NCBI GenBank assembly: GCA_019359435.1
Contig: JAHHHI010000104.1
Coordinates: forward strand, 1 to 64,000
Source of the DNA: Kaiparowitsia implicata GSE-PSE-MK54-09C
Lineage (GTDB): Bacteria > Cyanobacteriota > Cyanobacteriia > Elainellales > Elainellaceae
Direction: 5' to 3'
DNA length: 64,000 bases
The position numbers and the translations under genes are program-made. Shown one piece after another: positions 52,298 through 60,074 of this stretch. The number at the start of each line of letters is the position of its first letter. Positions within the stretch are counted from its first letter, which is position 1. The notes below the pieces were generated by a model, which ran no database searches, had not been told where the DNA came from, and was given only the letters and a program-made list of their open reading frames with translations.

Positions 52298-52939
52298 ATG
52301 ACCACACAAGACCCGGACATCCATGACCCTGGCACGCCCGACACCGAACAGCGGACAATGCAGGATACCAGTGGCCCCGTCCAAAAGGTGCAGCACGATG
52401 TCGAAGCCGTGACCGCCAGAGCGGCCAAGGACGCAGAGGCCCTCAGGCGGGAAGCCGAGGGGCAGATTAAGGGTGCCACGCAACAGGCAAAGTCCTTTGC
52501 TACCGACCAGAAGAAACTGGCCGCCGAACAGATCAGTGGTGTGGCGTCGGCCATTTTCAAGGTCGCAGATGAACTGGAAGATGAGCAGGCCACCACCGCT
52601 CGCTATGCTCGCGACCTCGCCCGTGGGCTCGATCGTTTCGGCAATACCGTCAATGGCAAGAGCGTTGATGAATTGGTGGGGCTGGCACAAGAGTTTGGGC
52701 GCTCACAGCCGCTGGCTTTCCTAGGCGCCGCAGCGTTGGCGGGATTTATGGCCAGCCGCTTTGCCGGCGCTTCAGCGCACCGCGGTCAGGCTAAACCGTC
52801 AACTGCTGGAAACACCGGGACCACGCCTTCTAACACCACCCCCTATGGCCGCTCGGGTGCAGGCGGTGACGATGGGACCGGCTCCGGCCCTGCATATGGC
52901 AAGTCCAGCACTGAATATTCAGGAGGCGGCAATGTCTAA
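52298..52939 (+). CDS. Helical stress protein, nutrient-deprivation-induced type
   Basis: A 213-residue protein: acidic start MTTQDPDIHDPGTPDTEQRT, a long amphipathic helix region (QHDVEAVTARAAKDAEALRR, ATQQAKSFATDQKKLAAEQI), then QPLAFLGAAALAGFMASRFA, a short hydrophobic stretch, and a disordered Ser/Gly/Thr tail. GAGGAG before the ATG. First gene of a three-gene operon with overlapping ends (8 bp with the next). Such proteins are annotated in rhizobia as nutrient deprivation-induced; the real role is unknown. Confidence 0.75.
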   Translation: MTTQDPDIHDPGTPDTEQRTMQDTSGPVQKVQHDVEAVTARAAKDAEALRREAEGQIKGATQQAKSFATDQKKLAAEQISGVASAIFKVADELEDEQATTARYARDLARGLDRFGNTVNGKSVDELVGLAQEFGRSQPLAFLGAAALAGFMASRFAGASAHRGQAKPSTAGNTGTTPSNTTPYGRSGAGGDDGTGSGPAYGKSSTEYSGGGNV

Positions 52940-53348
52940 AGAAAATGAAAATCGACCACTCTCTGAATTGCTAGGCGGTCTGGTTGGCGACATTTCAGGC
53001 CTTTTCCGTAAGGAAATCGCGCTTGCAAAGGCAGAGACGTCCGAGAAAGTCGGAGAGATGATGGGTGGCGTGGTTTCGCTGCTTATCGGCGGCGTATTGA
53101 TGCTTGGGGCGCTGGGCGTCCTGCTCAGCGCGCTGGTGACCATCATCGCCGCGTTCTTTGTTGCCCAGGGCATGGGTGCGACCTTATCCACCGCGATTGC
53201 GGCGGGCATCGTAACCGTGGTCGTCGGCATCATGGGCTGGATCTTTGTTTCGAAAGGTCTCGATACGCTCAAGGCTTCCAATCTCAATCTCAATCGCACC
53301 ACGACCTCGCTGGGTCGCGACGCTGAAGTCGTTAAGGAGAGGCTATAA
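52932..53348 (+). CDS. DUF1469 (phage holin superfamily) membrane protein
   Basis: A 138-residue protein: N-terminal helix MSKENENRPLSELLGGLVGD, ISGLFRKEIALAKAETSEKV, two membrane segments (GGVLMLGALGVLLSALVTII, AAGIVTVVVGIMGWIFV) and a polar tail. DUF1469 proteins (YqjE-type) sit with DUF3618 and YihY-type genes in envelope-stress operons. Start overlaps the previous gene; its stop overlaps the next ATG (TAATG). Confidence 0.88.
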   Translation: MSKENENRPLSELLGGLVGDISGLFRKEIALAKAETSEKVGEMMGGVVSLLIGGVLMLGALGVLLSALVTIIAAFFVAQGMGATLSTAIAAGIVTVVVGIMGWIFVSKGLDTLKASNLNLNRTTTSLGRDAEVVKERL

Positions 53349-54388
53349 TGGCTTACGAAGACAACAAGAGTTCCGCGCAGCTGCAACGCGAAGTCGACCA
53401 GCAGCGCGCCCGCCTCGAAGATCGCATCGACGGGATCCAGGAGAAACTCTCGCCAGGCCAATTGATTGATGAGTTGATGGCCTACACCAAGGGTGGGGGT
53501 GGCGAATTTGTTGCCAGTCTGCAGCGCAATGTAACAGCCAATCCCCTACCGGTAGCGTTGTTGGGCGTCAGTCTGGCATGGCTCATGGCCAAACCGACAC
53601 CGGCTTCTACCGACATCGATACCGATCGCATGTGGGACGACAGCATTAATGCGCGGCGCGGCTATGGTGGAGAGGTCGACGATGACTATCCCATTGCGAC
53701 CATTACCGGCTCCAGTCTGACCCGGATATCGCACAAGCCTGACGAAAGCGGCCGGCATTTTTCCGAGTTCGCCGATGATGCTGGCAAAAAGTATCGCGCC
53801 GCTTCAGATGAAGCAGGCCGGCGCAGCGGGCACTTCATTGACGAAACCGGCAAACAATTTCGAGGGTTTGCCGACAGTACCGGAAAGCAGGTGGAGCATT
53901 TCCGCGACGAAGCAGGCAATCTGCTGGATGAGGCGAGCGGCTGGGCAATGCACGGCTGGCAGCAGGCCCAGGACATGATGAGCGGGGCGAAGGATGCCAT
54001 CCGTCATGGGGCGCAGGACAGTAAGGCGAAAGCGGCGCAGGCGACCCGCGCCATGGGCGACCAGGTGAACTCGCTCAACCAGACCATTGTCGCCCAGTTC
54101 CGCGATCAACCGCTCGTTGCGGGCGCCCTTGCCTTTGCCGTCGGAGCCGCCTTTGGTTCCGCGCTTCCGCATACCGACCAGGAAGACGAGCTCTTGGGCG
54201 ACGCCGCGGATGCGGTTAAAGCCCGTGCCGGCGAGGAAGCCGAACATCTCTATGAGAAGGGTCGAGAGCGGGCCGAGGCGCTCTATGACGAGGCGTCTGA
54301 GCGTGCTGGTGAGGTGTACCAGCAAGCGCGGGACAGCATGACTGGCGCCAAGGACGACGACGAGGACGACGCGGGCCGCCGTTACTAA
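53348..54388 (+). CDS. DUF3618 protein with eleven-residue repeats
   Basis: A 346-residue protein. Residues 1-80 are the DUF3618 domain (SAQLQREVDQQRARLEDRID, NPLPVALLGVSLAWLM). Residues 132-197 hold six 11-residue repeats of pattern D-[DES]-x-G-[KR]-x-x-x-x-[FS]-x, with Gly at 135, 146, 157, 168, 179 and 190. Later text ERAEALYDEASERAGEVYQQ repeats the 11-residue period. This resembles LEA group-3 or apolipoprotein amphipathic helices, which lie on membranes. A further hydrophobic segment (LVAGALAFAVGAAFGSALP) is near 265. Followed by a terminator. Confidence 0.85.
   Translation: MAYEDNKSSAQLQREVDQQRARLEDRIDGIQEKLSPGQLIDELMAYTKGGGGEFVASLQRNVTANPLPVALLGVSLAWLMAKPTPASTDIDTDRMWDDSINARRGYGGEVDDDYPIATITGSSLTRISHKPDESGRHFSEFADDAGKKYRAASDEAGRRSGHFIDETGKQFRGFADSTGKQVEHFRDEAGNLLDEASGWAMHGWQQAQDMMSGAKDAIRHGAQDSKAKAAQATRAMGDQVNSLNQTIVAQFRDQPLVAGALAFAVGAAFGSALPHTDQEDELLGDAADAVKARAGEEAEHLYEKGRERAEALYDEASERAGEVYQQARDSMTGAKDDDEDDAGRRY
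53741..53938 (+). repeat. 33-bp coding repeats (11-residue units) in DUF3618 gene
   Basis: Six consecutive 33-bp units encode the 11-residue repeats beginning at residue 132. The DNA units are diverged, so the period is clearest at protein level (Gly every 11 residues). Confidence 0.75.
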
Positions 54389-54396
54389 CCACTCAC

Positions 54397-54421
54397 GGGC
54401 GGGCCTCTGGCCCGCCCCTTT
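54397..54421 (+). terminator. Rho-independent terminator after DUF3618
   Basis: GGGCGGGCC (54397-54405), loop TCT, GGCCCGCCC (54409-54417), then CTTTTC. A 9-bp perfect GC stem with T-run, just before the YihY gene. Confidence 0.92.
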
Positions 54422-54436
54422 TCTTGAGGGGACTTC

Positions 54437-55534
54437 ATGCCAAGCAGAGTCAAGCCTAGCGTGAGGCCAGGCCATGGGCGCCGCGCGACTAGCCCGGGTG
54501 AGATTCCGCCCCGGGGGTGGAAGGATATTGTCTGGCGCATCTATGGCGACATTAGCGAGAGCCGCATCCTGCTCACCGCAGCTGGGGTTACATTCTATAT
54601 GTTGCTATCGCTGGTGCCGACACTGACGGCTTTCGTTTCGCTTTACGGTTTATTCAACGACCGGGCGAGCGTTCTTGAGCACGTCGAATTGTTAAGCGGC
54701 ATCGTCCCGCCGGGGGCATTGTCCATCCTTAACGAACAACTGGAACGGCTGACATCGGAAGCCAATAACACTCTTGGCTGGACCCTGTTGGTGTCGTTGG
54801 CCATTGCCTTGTGGAGCGCCAGCGCGGGGGTGAAAGCCATGTTCGAGGCCATGAACGTGGCCTATCACGAGCAGGAAAGTCGCTCGTTCATCGTGCTCAA
54901 TGCGACAGCCTTGCTGTTTACTCTCGCAGGTGCAGTGGCTGCCACCCTTGTGCTGACCGTGGTGGTCATAATGCCGCTGGTAGTTCAACTGCTACCGGGC
55001 GAAGGGCTGGAGTGGGTCGTACGTGTCGGCAGCTATTTAACCATGCTGGTCGTCCTATCGCTCATGATCGCGGCCCTATATCGCTGGGGCGCCAGCCGAC
55101 AAGATGCGAAATGGCGCTGGATCACACCCGGTGCGGTGGTTTCGGTGCTGGCGCTGGGCGCCGGATCGGTGGCGCTGTCTTGGTACGTCTCCAATTTTAC
55201 CGACAACAATGCGACTTACGGGTCGCTTGGCGCTGTGATCGGCTTGATGACCTGGCTTTGGATTTCGGCCACGCTGGTCATCATCGGAGCCGTTTTTAAC
55301 TCGGAAATCGAGCACCAGTCGACGCAGGATACGACCACAGGCGCTTGGGCGCCGATGGGTCAGCGGGGTGCGCACGTTGCCGATACCGTGGGCGAACCCT
55401 GGCCCGATGACGAGGAGGATAGACAATCGTCCCCTTCACGGGAGCGCACGCGCATTTCCTGGGGCGCGCTGGCTTTTGCTGCACCTGCGGCTCTCGTCCT
55501 GCTGGCAGCGGAACGTAGAAATTCGCGTGGATAG
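54437..55534 (+). CDS. YihY/BrkB family membrane protein
   Basis: A 365-residue inner-membrane protein with six main hydrophobic segments. Signatures: DIVWRIYGDISESRILLTAA, GVTFYMLLSLVPTLTAFVSL, RLTSEANNTLGWTLLVSLAI, GVKAMFEAMNVAYHEQESRS and LGAVIGLMTWLWISATLVII. C-terminal ~60 residues are polar and then a final hydrophobic segment (AFAAPAALVLLAAE). Often called a ribonuclease BN homologue by mistake; actual function (envelope or lipid transport) is unproven. Insulated from the operon upstream by the terminator. Confidence 0.93.
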   Translation: MPSRVKPSVRPGHGRRATSPGEIPPRGWKDIVWRIYGDISESRILLTAAGVTFYMLLSLVPTLTAFVSLYGLFNDRASVLEHVELLSGIVPPGALSILNEQLERLTSEANNTLGWTLLVSLAIALWSASAGVKAMFEAMNVAYHEQESRSFIVLNATALLFTLAGAVAATLVLTVVVIMPLVVQLLPGEGLEWVVRVGSYLTMLVVLSLMIAALYRWGASRQDAKWRWITPGAVVSVLALGAGSVALSWYVSNFTDNNATYGSLGAVIGLMTWLWISATLVIIGAVFNSEIEHQSTQDTTTGAWAPMGQRGAHVADTVGEPWPDDEEDRQSSPSRERTRISWGALAFAAPAALVLLAAERRNSRG

Positions 55535-55739
55535 TCAGGCTGTCGGCGACCCCGGAGAGCCCGAATTTAGTTTATGCTTTCATGCAGCTCATACGCTGCA
55601 CGAAGCGGGTTGGCTGCAGTCAGGAATCGAAAAGACAACCTGCATGGTGCTGACGACGAATGTCTCAGCAGGCGTCCGGTCAGTTGCCGATAGCCGTTTA
55701 GGGTCTTGTAGCTGATCTCGGTTCCCTGTGCAGTTTGGC

Positions 55740-56687
55740 TCACCCAAGCAATCCTGCAATCGCGGTCAGCATAGGAACCCCCACAAGAACGTTGAAGGGA
55801 AAGGTGATAGCGAGCGACATGGTCAGCGGCATACCGGCATCCACCTCCGGTAAAGCCATGCGGATGGCTGCCGGGGCGGCTATGTAGCTGGCACTGCCAG
55901 CGAGAATGCCGAGCGCAACCGCTGAGCCGGTATCGAGCCCTATTGCTGTGCCAACCAGCAGACCGAGCATGCCATTGGTCACCGCGAGCCCAATCGCCAG
56001 GGCGACGAGCGTGGTCGACACGCTTCCCCCGCGCACCAGGTGACGCCCAGCGACAAGCCCCATATCCAACAGGAACAGGCAGAGGATGCCGCCGAACGCC
56101 CCTTCAAAAACAGGACGTACCGGATCGAACCCTGCAGGGCCGGCCACCAGCCCGATGACGAATCCGCCGAACAGCAGCAGAATCGATCCGTCCCGCAACG
56201 TGTGGGTGAGATGGTCGTTCATTCCCGCAGTCCCCTTCACCGACGAGCGGCGCGCCAGCCAGAGACCGACCAAGATCGCCGGGGCCTCCATCAGCGCAAG
56301 CACGGCGACCATGAAGCCAGCAACCTCCAGCCCCGCGACCTCCAGTGCCGCAATGCCGGTCATGAAGGTCACGACGGATACTGATCCATAGTGAGCGGCC
56401 ACGGCGCCTGCATGAACCCTATCTAGCCGACCCATGCGCCTAGCCGCCCAGTAGGCGGAAAAGGGAAGCAACAGGCTGAGGCAAAGCCCGGCTAACCCCG
56501 CTGCCAGAAAATCTGACGTGAAGCCGTTCTGGGCGACCTGCACCCCGCCTTTTAGCCCTATGGCCGCCATCAGGTAGATGGCCATCGCCTTACCGATGGC
56601 TTCGGGGATCTGCAGGTTGCTGCGGAGCGTAGCTGCAAGCAGGCCCAGGACGAAGAACAGGATGGCGGGGGAAAGTAGGGTGTGCAT
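55740..56687 (-). CDS. SbtA-type sodium-dependent bicarbonate/anion permease
   Basis: A 315-residue permease of the SbtA (DUF897) family with ten or so membrane segments, beginning MHTLLSPAILFFVLGLLAAT, then LMAAIGLKGGVQVAQNG, GAVAAHYGSVSVVTFMTGIA and AGSASYIAAPAAIRMALPEV, and VAVLALMEAPAILVGLWLA. Substrate may be bicarbonate or another small anion; in non-photosynthetic bacteria it is not established. It is divergent from a LysR regulator, the usual arrangement for an inducible transporter. Confidence 0.88.
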   Translation of the reverse strand: MHTLLSPAILFFVLGLLAATLRSNLQIPEAIGKAMAIYLMAAIGLKGGVQVAQNGFTSDFLAAGLAGLCLSLLLPFSAYWAARRMGRLDRVHAGAVAAHYGSVSVVTFMTGIAALEVAGLEVAGFMVAVLALMEAPAILVGLWLARRSSVKGTAGMNDHLTHTLRDGSILLLFGGFVIGLVAGPAGFDPVRPVFEGAFGGILCLFLLDMGLVAGRHLVRGGSVSTTLVALAIGLAVTNGMLGLLVGTAIGLDTGSAVALGILAGSASYIAAPAAIRMALPEVDAGMPLTMSLAITFPFNVLVGVPMLTAIAGLLG

Positions 56688-56787
56688 GGCATAGACCTAG
56701 CTCGCGATAAGGTGGCGCCGGTCTATCCCAACGGTCTTGTTCTGGAAAATTCATTGATCGGATGGTAACATTCTGTAAATAGGAACA
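56688..56787. promoter_or_regulatory. sbtA-like/LysR divergent promoter region
   Basis: A 100-bp gap between the divergent permease and regulator with TTCTG at 56739 and 56771 and the T-N11-A type text ATTCATTGATCGGATGGTAA between them. It is the expected binding site of the LysR protein, which would control both genes. Confidence 0.45.
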
Positions 56788-57675
56788 ATGGCCACCCTCA
56801 ACTTCCATCACCTGCGCTATTTCATGGAGGTGGCACGCGAGGGCAACCTGACGCGGGCCGCCCGCCGGCTGTCGGTGTCGCAGTCCGCCCTCTCCACCCA
56901 GGTTCAGCTCTTGGAAGCCCGATTGGGGCACTCGCTATTTGAGCGCGTCGGGCGGCGGCTGGTGCTTACCGAAGCTGGCCGCGTCGCCCTCGATCATGCC
57001 CAGGCCATATTCGACTTGGGGGAGGACCTCTTGGCAACGCTGCGCGTAGGATTGGGGCGCCGCCAGGTTCTGCGCGTGGGCGCACTTGCTACCCTGTCGC
57101 GCAATTTCCAGATCGACTTCCTGCGCCCGTGCCTTGGGCGTCCTGATCTCGAGGTCGTGCTGACATCGGGGAGTCTCGTGGAACTGACAGGGACGTTGCG
57201 TCGCCTAGATCTAGATGTTGTGCTGTGCAATGCCGCGCCCGGCACAGGCTATGCAGACGGCTTGCTGGCACATCGCCTCGCCCGTCAACCGATCAGTCTC
57301 TTCGGCGCCCCGGCGCTCGATTGCCGGGCGACCACGCCAGCCGAGGCCCTCAGGACGCATGGCGTCATCCTGCCGACTGGCGCTAGCAGCATCCGGGCCG
57401 ACTTCGATGCGCTCTGTGCCCGACTCGACGTTGTACCCTCGGTTGTTGCAGAGGTGGATGATATGGCTATGCTGCGCCTTATGGCTCGCGAGGCTGTCGG
57501 CCTTGCGCCACTGCCTGCCATCGTCGTCCGCGACGAACTCGATGCTGGAAGCCTGCGCGAAGTCGTCCGGCTGCCGGGCATCGAGGAGACGTTCTATGCC
57601 CTCACCTTCCAGCGACAATTCCAAAGCCCGGTTGCCCAAGAACTGATTGCCGCCGCGTCGCACTGGCCCGATTGA
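56788..57675 (+). CDS. LysR-family transcription regulator
   Basis: A 295-residue LTTR: helix-turn-helix at residues 1-60 (MATLNFHHLRYFMEVAREGN, RAARRLSVSQSALSTQVQLL, EARLGHSLFERVGRRL) and a substrate-binding domain (VGALATLSRNFQIDFLRPCL, FGAPALDCRATT, MLRLMAREAVGLAPLPAIVV). The first residues resemble NhaR-like or CysB-like groups, but the ligand is unknown. Divergent from the SbtA-type permease, which it probably activates. Confidence 0.92.
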   Translation: MATLNFHHLRYFMEVAREGNLTRAARRLSVSQSALSTQVQLLEARLGHSLFERVGRRLVLTEAGRVALDHAQAIFDLGEDLLATLRVGLGRRQVLRVGALATLSRNFQIDFLRPCLGRPDLEVVLTSGSLVELTGTLRRLDLDVVLCNAAPGTGYADGLLAHRLARQPISLFGAPALDCRATTPAEALRTHGVILPTGASSIRADFDALCARLDVVPSVVAEVDDMAMLRLMAREAVGLAPLPAIVVRDELDAGSLREVVRLPGIEETFYALTFQRQFQSPVAQELIAAASHWPD

Positions 57676-57894
57676 CGAATACTTCTAATCTGCCCACTTG
57701 CTACACCAGCTTGCCGTACCATCTCGAATTGCGTGACCGTCTCCCTCTCTGGCGTCGGCGGCAATGACCGCCTCGCGATGTCGGATCACCTCGGCAGGGT
57801 CCCGCGGGCATCTGCGCGTGGTGCCCGATGGTCGTCCAAGGTCTCCATGCGCACTCCCTCCGCCCGTCGAGCGGCACATAGAGAGGAGTTACGC

Positions 57895-58416
57895 ATGAGC
57901 AAGTATAGATATATTCAGAACGACGATATTTTCCTGCGCCGCGCCCGGCTCCGGGCCCGTCAAGACGCCGCTGCGCACGAGATGCATCAGGATACTGGTC
58001 GTGAGACGGCCGAACATTTCTTTCAGGTTCTCGTCGCCGCCGTCGCCGCAATTGCCAACGCGGATGGCCGGCTTGAGCTGGCTGAGAGGCGATCGCTGGT
58101 CGGAGCTTTCATCGATAGCACGGCGAAGAAGGGTTTCTCGGTCACTGAGCTCGCCCAGGAACTCGCAGAGTATGGCCGCGCCTATGATTACGATCCCCAT
58201 AGCGCCGACCAGCGGGCCCTGACCTGCCTCTCGGCCAGCAACCTTAGCAGCGATGAGCGCCAGTCGATCCGCCACATCTGCCACCAGGTGATCACGGCTG
58301 ATGGCCTGGTGCATCCGGTCGAATTGGGTGCACTGCACAGAGTCAAACGGGCTCTCGGCCTCGCAGGAGACGCGTTGCGAGCTGGCGCCCCCAACGCGCC
58401 CCCACAGCGCCCGTAG
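57895..58416 (+). CDS. TerB-like protein
   Basis: A 173-residue helical protein with a TerB-type fold: FFQVLVAAVAAIANADGRLE, LAERRSLVGAFIDSTAKKGF, DERQSIRHICHQVITADGLV, HPVELGALHRVKRALGLAGD. The two 'ADG+L/V ... E' metal-binding turns (ANADGRLELAE and TADGLVHPVE) are the TerB signature. Found in tellurite resistance and in stress-related clusters. ATG 57895 has GAGAGGAG upstream. Stand-alone. Confidence 0.88.
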   Translation: MSKYRYIQNDDIFLRRARLRARQDAAAHEMHQDTGRETAEHFFQVLVAAVAAIANADGRLELAERRSLVGAFIDSTAKKGFSVTELAQELAEYGRAYDYDPHSADQRALTCLSASNLSSDERQSIRHICHQVITADGLVHPVELGALHRVKRALGLAGDALRAGAPNAPPQRP

Positions 58417-58442
58417 CGCAATCTACACCTCGCGGGTGCTTT

Positions 58443-59015
58443 TCAAAGCTGAGGGGCCGAGGAGACTATGATTTCTACCAGAGCACGAAATGCGCGGTCG
58501 TCAGCAAGCATGGGAGCGTATCGCCTGGCATCGTACATCCCCATGAGGGCGAGGTAGATGCCTGTACCCAGTAGCTTGGCAGCGGCGCCGTCATAACCCA
58601 TGAGCGCAAGTATCTCCGCCAGGTAAGCCACACGCCGTTCGTCTACGCGGGCGATGCGCTGGGCCACGACCGGCTCCTCTGCGGCCCACGCGCGCAGGGC
58701 TGCCTCGGTACGGGCAACGTCGGCGCCCTTCTCTGTTGCGAGCAACGCGATATCAACCACTGCCAGCATCCGTTCGGCCGGATGCTCTAGGGTGTCGGCG
58801 GAATGGATCACCAAGTTGGTGCCCTCTGCTTCCCAGAAATCCAGCACAGCCGCTAGAAGAGCGGGTCGATCGGTGAAATGCCAGTAGAAGGAGCCTTTCG
58901 ATGTGTTAAGCCGCCGCGCTAGCTTCTCGATCCGGACCGCGTCTATGCCGCCTTCCGCAAGTGCTACGAGCGCAGCAACGATCCAGTCCTGCGGTCCATA
59001 ACGTCCAGATGCCAT
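58443..59015 (-). CDS. TetR-family regulator
   Basis: A 190-residue repressor. HTH: WIVAALVALAEGGIDAVRIE, KLARRLNTSKGSFYWHFTDR, PALLAAVLDFWEAEGTNLVI. The recognition helix TSKGSFYWHF matches TetR. C-terminal ligand domain is Ala/Leu-rich. ATG 59015 is used; the longer frame runs into the operator region. It is divergent from a small membrane protein and has two inverted repeats between, so self- and target repression are likely. Confidence 0.92.
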   Translation of the reverse strand: MASGRYGPQDWIVAALVALAEGGIDAVRIEKLARRLNTSKGSFYWHFTDRPALLAAVLDFWEAEGTNLVIHSADTLEHPAERMLAVVDIALLATEKGADVARTEAALRAWAAEEPVVAQRIARVDERRVAYLAEILALMGYDGAAAKLLGTGIYLALMGMYDARRYAPMLADDRAFRALVEIIVSSAPQL

Positions 59016-59052
59016 CGTATCACCACTTCTAAACCGCGTCAGACCGCCGCAT

Positions 59053-59111
59053 CCATACGGCAGCGTATGGACAAAGACAATTGCCAGTGCCAGAGCATAC
59101 GGAGCCGTATG
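59053..59111. promoter_or_regulatory. Paired TetR operators
   Basis: CCATACGGCAGCGTATGG (59053-59070) is an inverted repeat with 6-bp arms; CATACGGAGCCGTATG (59096-59111) is a perfect 16-bp palindrome. Both share CATAC-GTATG arms, and their centres are 42 bp apart, four helical turns, so the same protein can bind both on one face. Confidence 0.8.
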
Positions 59112-59134
59112 GTTCACCGTGCTGGGAGGCAACA

Positions 59135-59542
59135 TTGCCCATTGTAAAAGCGGAATTGCGTGTGTCGTGGTGGTTTCTGGCCGCTGCTGCCGTATCACTG
59201 ATCACAAGTGCCATCCACGTCCTTGCCGGCACGCCCGAAATAATGTCGCCGCTTCTGGCGAGCAGCTTGCCCCCTGTGGTGAAGAGTGTAGTCGATGTCA
59301 TGTGGCACCAGATCACGGCTTTGCTTTTGATTGGCAGTGGCGCCTCGCTCGTCGCTTCCGCACGCCCAGCCTGGCGCCTGCCTGTCGCCATACTGATTGG
59401 GGGCCAATTCGCGTTGATCGCAGTGCTGTTCCTCGCTTTGGGCGCGATGTGGTTCTCAAGCCCATGGCCAATGCCGCAGTGGGTGCTTTTCGGAGGAATG
59501 GCAGCCCTGCTACTGGTCGGTTACCAACGCAGTGCTGCTTGA
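59135..59542 (+). CDS. Small membrane protein controlled by TetR
   Basis: A 135-residue protein with four hydrophobic segments: SWWFLAAAAVSLITSAIHVL, SVVDVMWHQITALLLIGSGA, LPVAILIGGQFALIAVLFLA, WVLFGGMAALLLVGYQRSAA. The start is TTG 59135 with GGGAGG six bases before it; no ATG fits. It may be a DUF-type membrane protein induced when TetR binds its ligand; substrate or role unknown. Confidence 0.7.
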   Translation: MPIVKAELRVSWWFLAAAAVSLITSAIHVLAGTPEIMSPLLASSLPPVVKSVVDVMWHQITALLLIGSGASLVASARPAWRLPVAILIGGQFALIAVLFLALGAMWFSSPWPMPQWVLFGGMAALLLVGYQRSAA

Positions 59543-60074
59543 AGTTGTCAGCCTCCGCCGCAAGGTTCACGTAGTCTTCGGAGTGAAAGCACGCTTGTCG
59601 GGCTCGGGCGACGCAGCCTATGAACCCGACAAAGATCGCCGGCATGACCCCAACGGGGCAGCACCTGCCGATCTGCAACGCGCCTCATTCTTGCTGTACA
59701 TGCCCACAGTGGCCGTTTTACGAAAACCGGCGGCCTGTCCAGCGCCGACGGTCCAAGTGGGCCCCTGCCCGCACTTCCTGTAGTAACCGCCGAGCATGAC
59801 CGGGTCTGACTCATCGTGGACCAGTTCACAAGCGGGCGCTGGGCACACCGGTATATTTTCGCACTTATACTGAGTTGTGCAGGCTATGGCGGTGGCTGAA
59901 GTCGAACGGCAAAGTCACAAGCCGGACGAACCAAAGTCCGCCCAGTAAAAGCACCGAATGCGCCCCGGGATAGACGCTCTCCCCACTTATTATATGTAGC
60001 GCACAAGGGGCTTGCTTCAAGTCCACGGTCCTGCAGTAGAAAACCTGCCTCGCCCAATCAAAGGGAGTGTGCAG
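59543..60074. other. Gene-free region
   Basis: About 530 bp. A minus-strand frame (59618-59848) with CPAP and CGQG looks a little like a zinc ribbon but has no start signal; I do not call it. Nothing else seen apart from the glycosyltransferase promoter. Confidence 0.35.

Noticed and set aside
52919-53461. Long antisense frame over the DUF1469 gene
   Set aside because: Typical shadow of a high-GC gene; opposite strand has clear family sequence.
59618-59848. Minus-strand frame with two Cys pairs, zinc-ribbon-like
   Set aside because: Start has no ribosome binding site and no family pattern could be confirmed.
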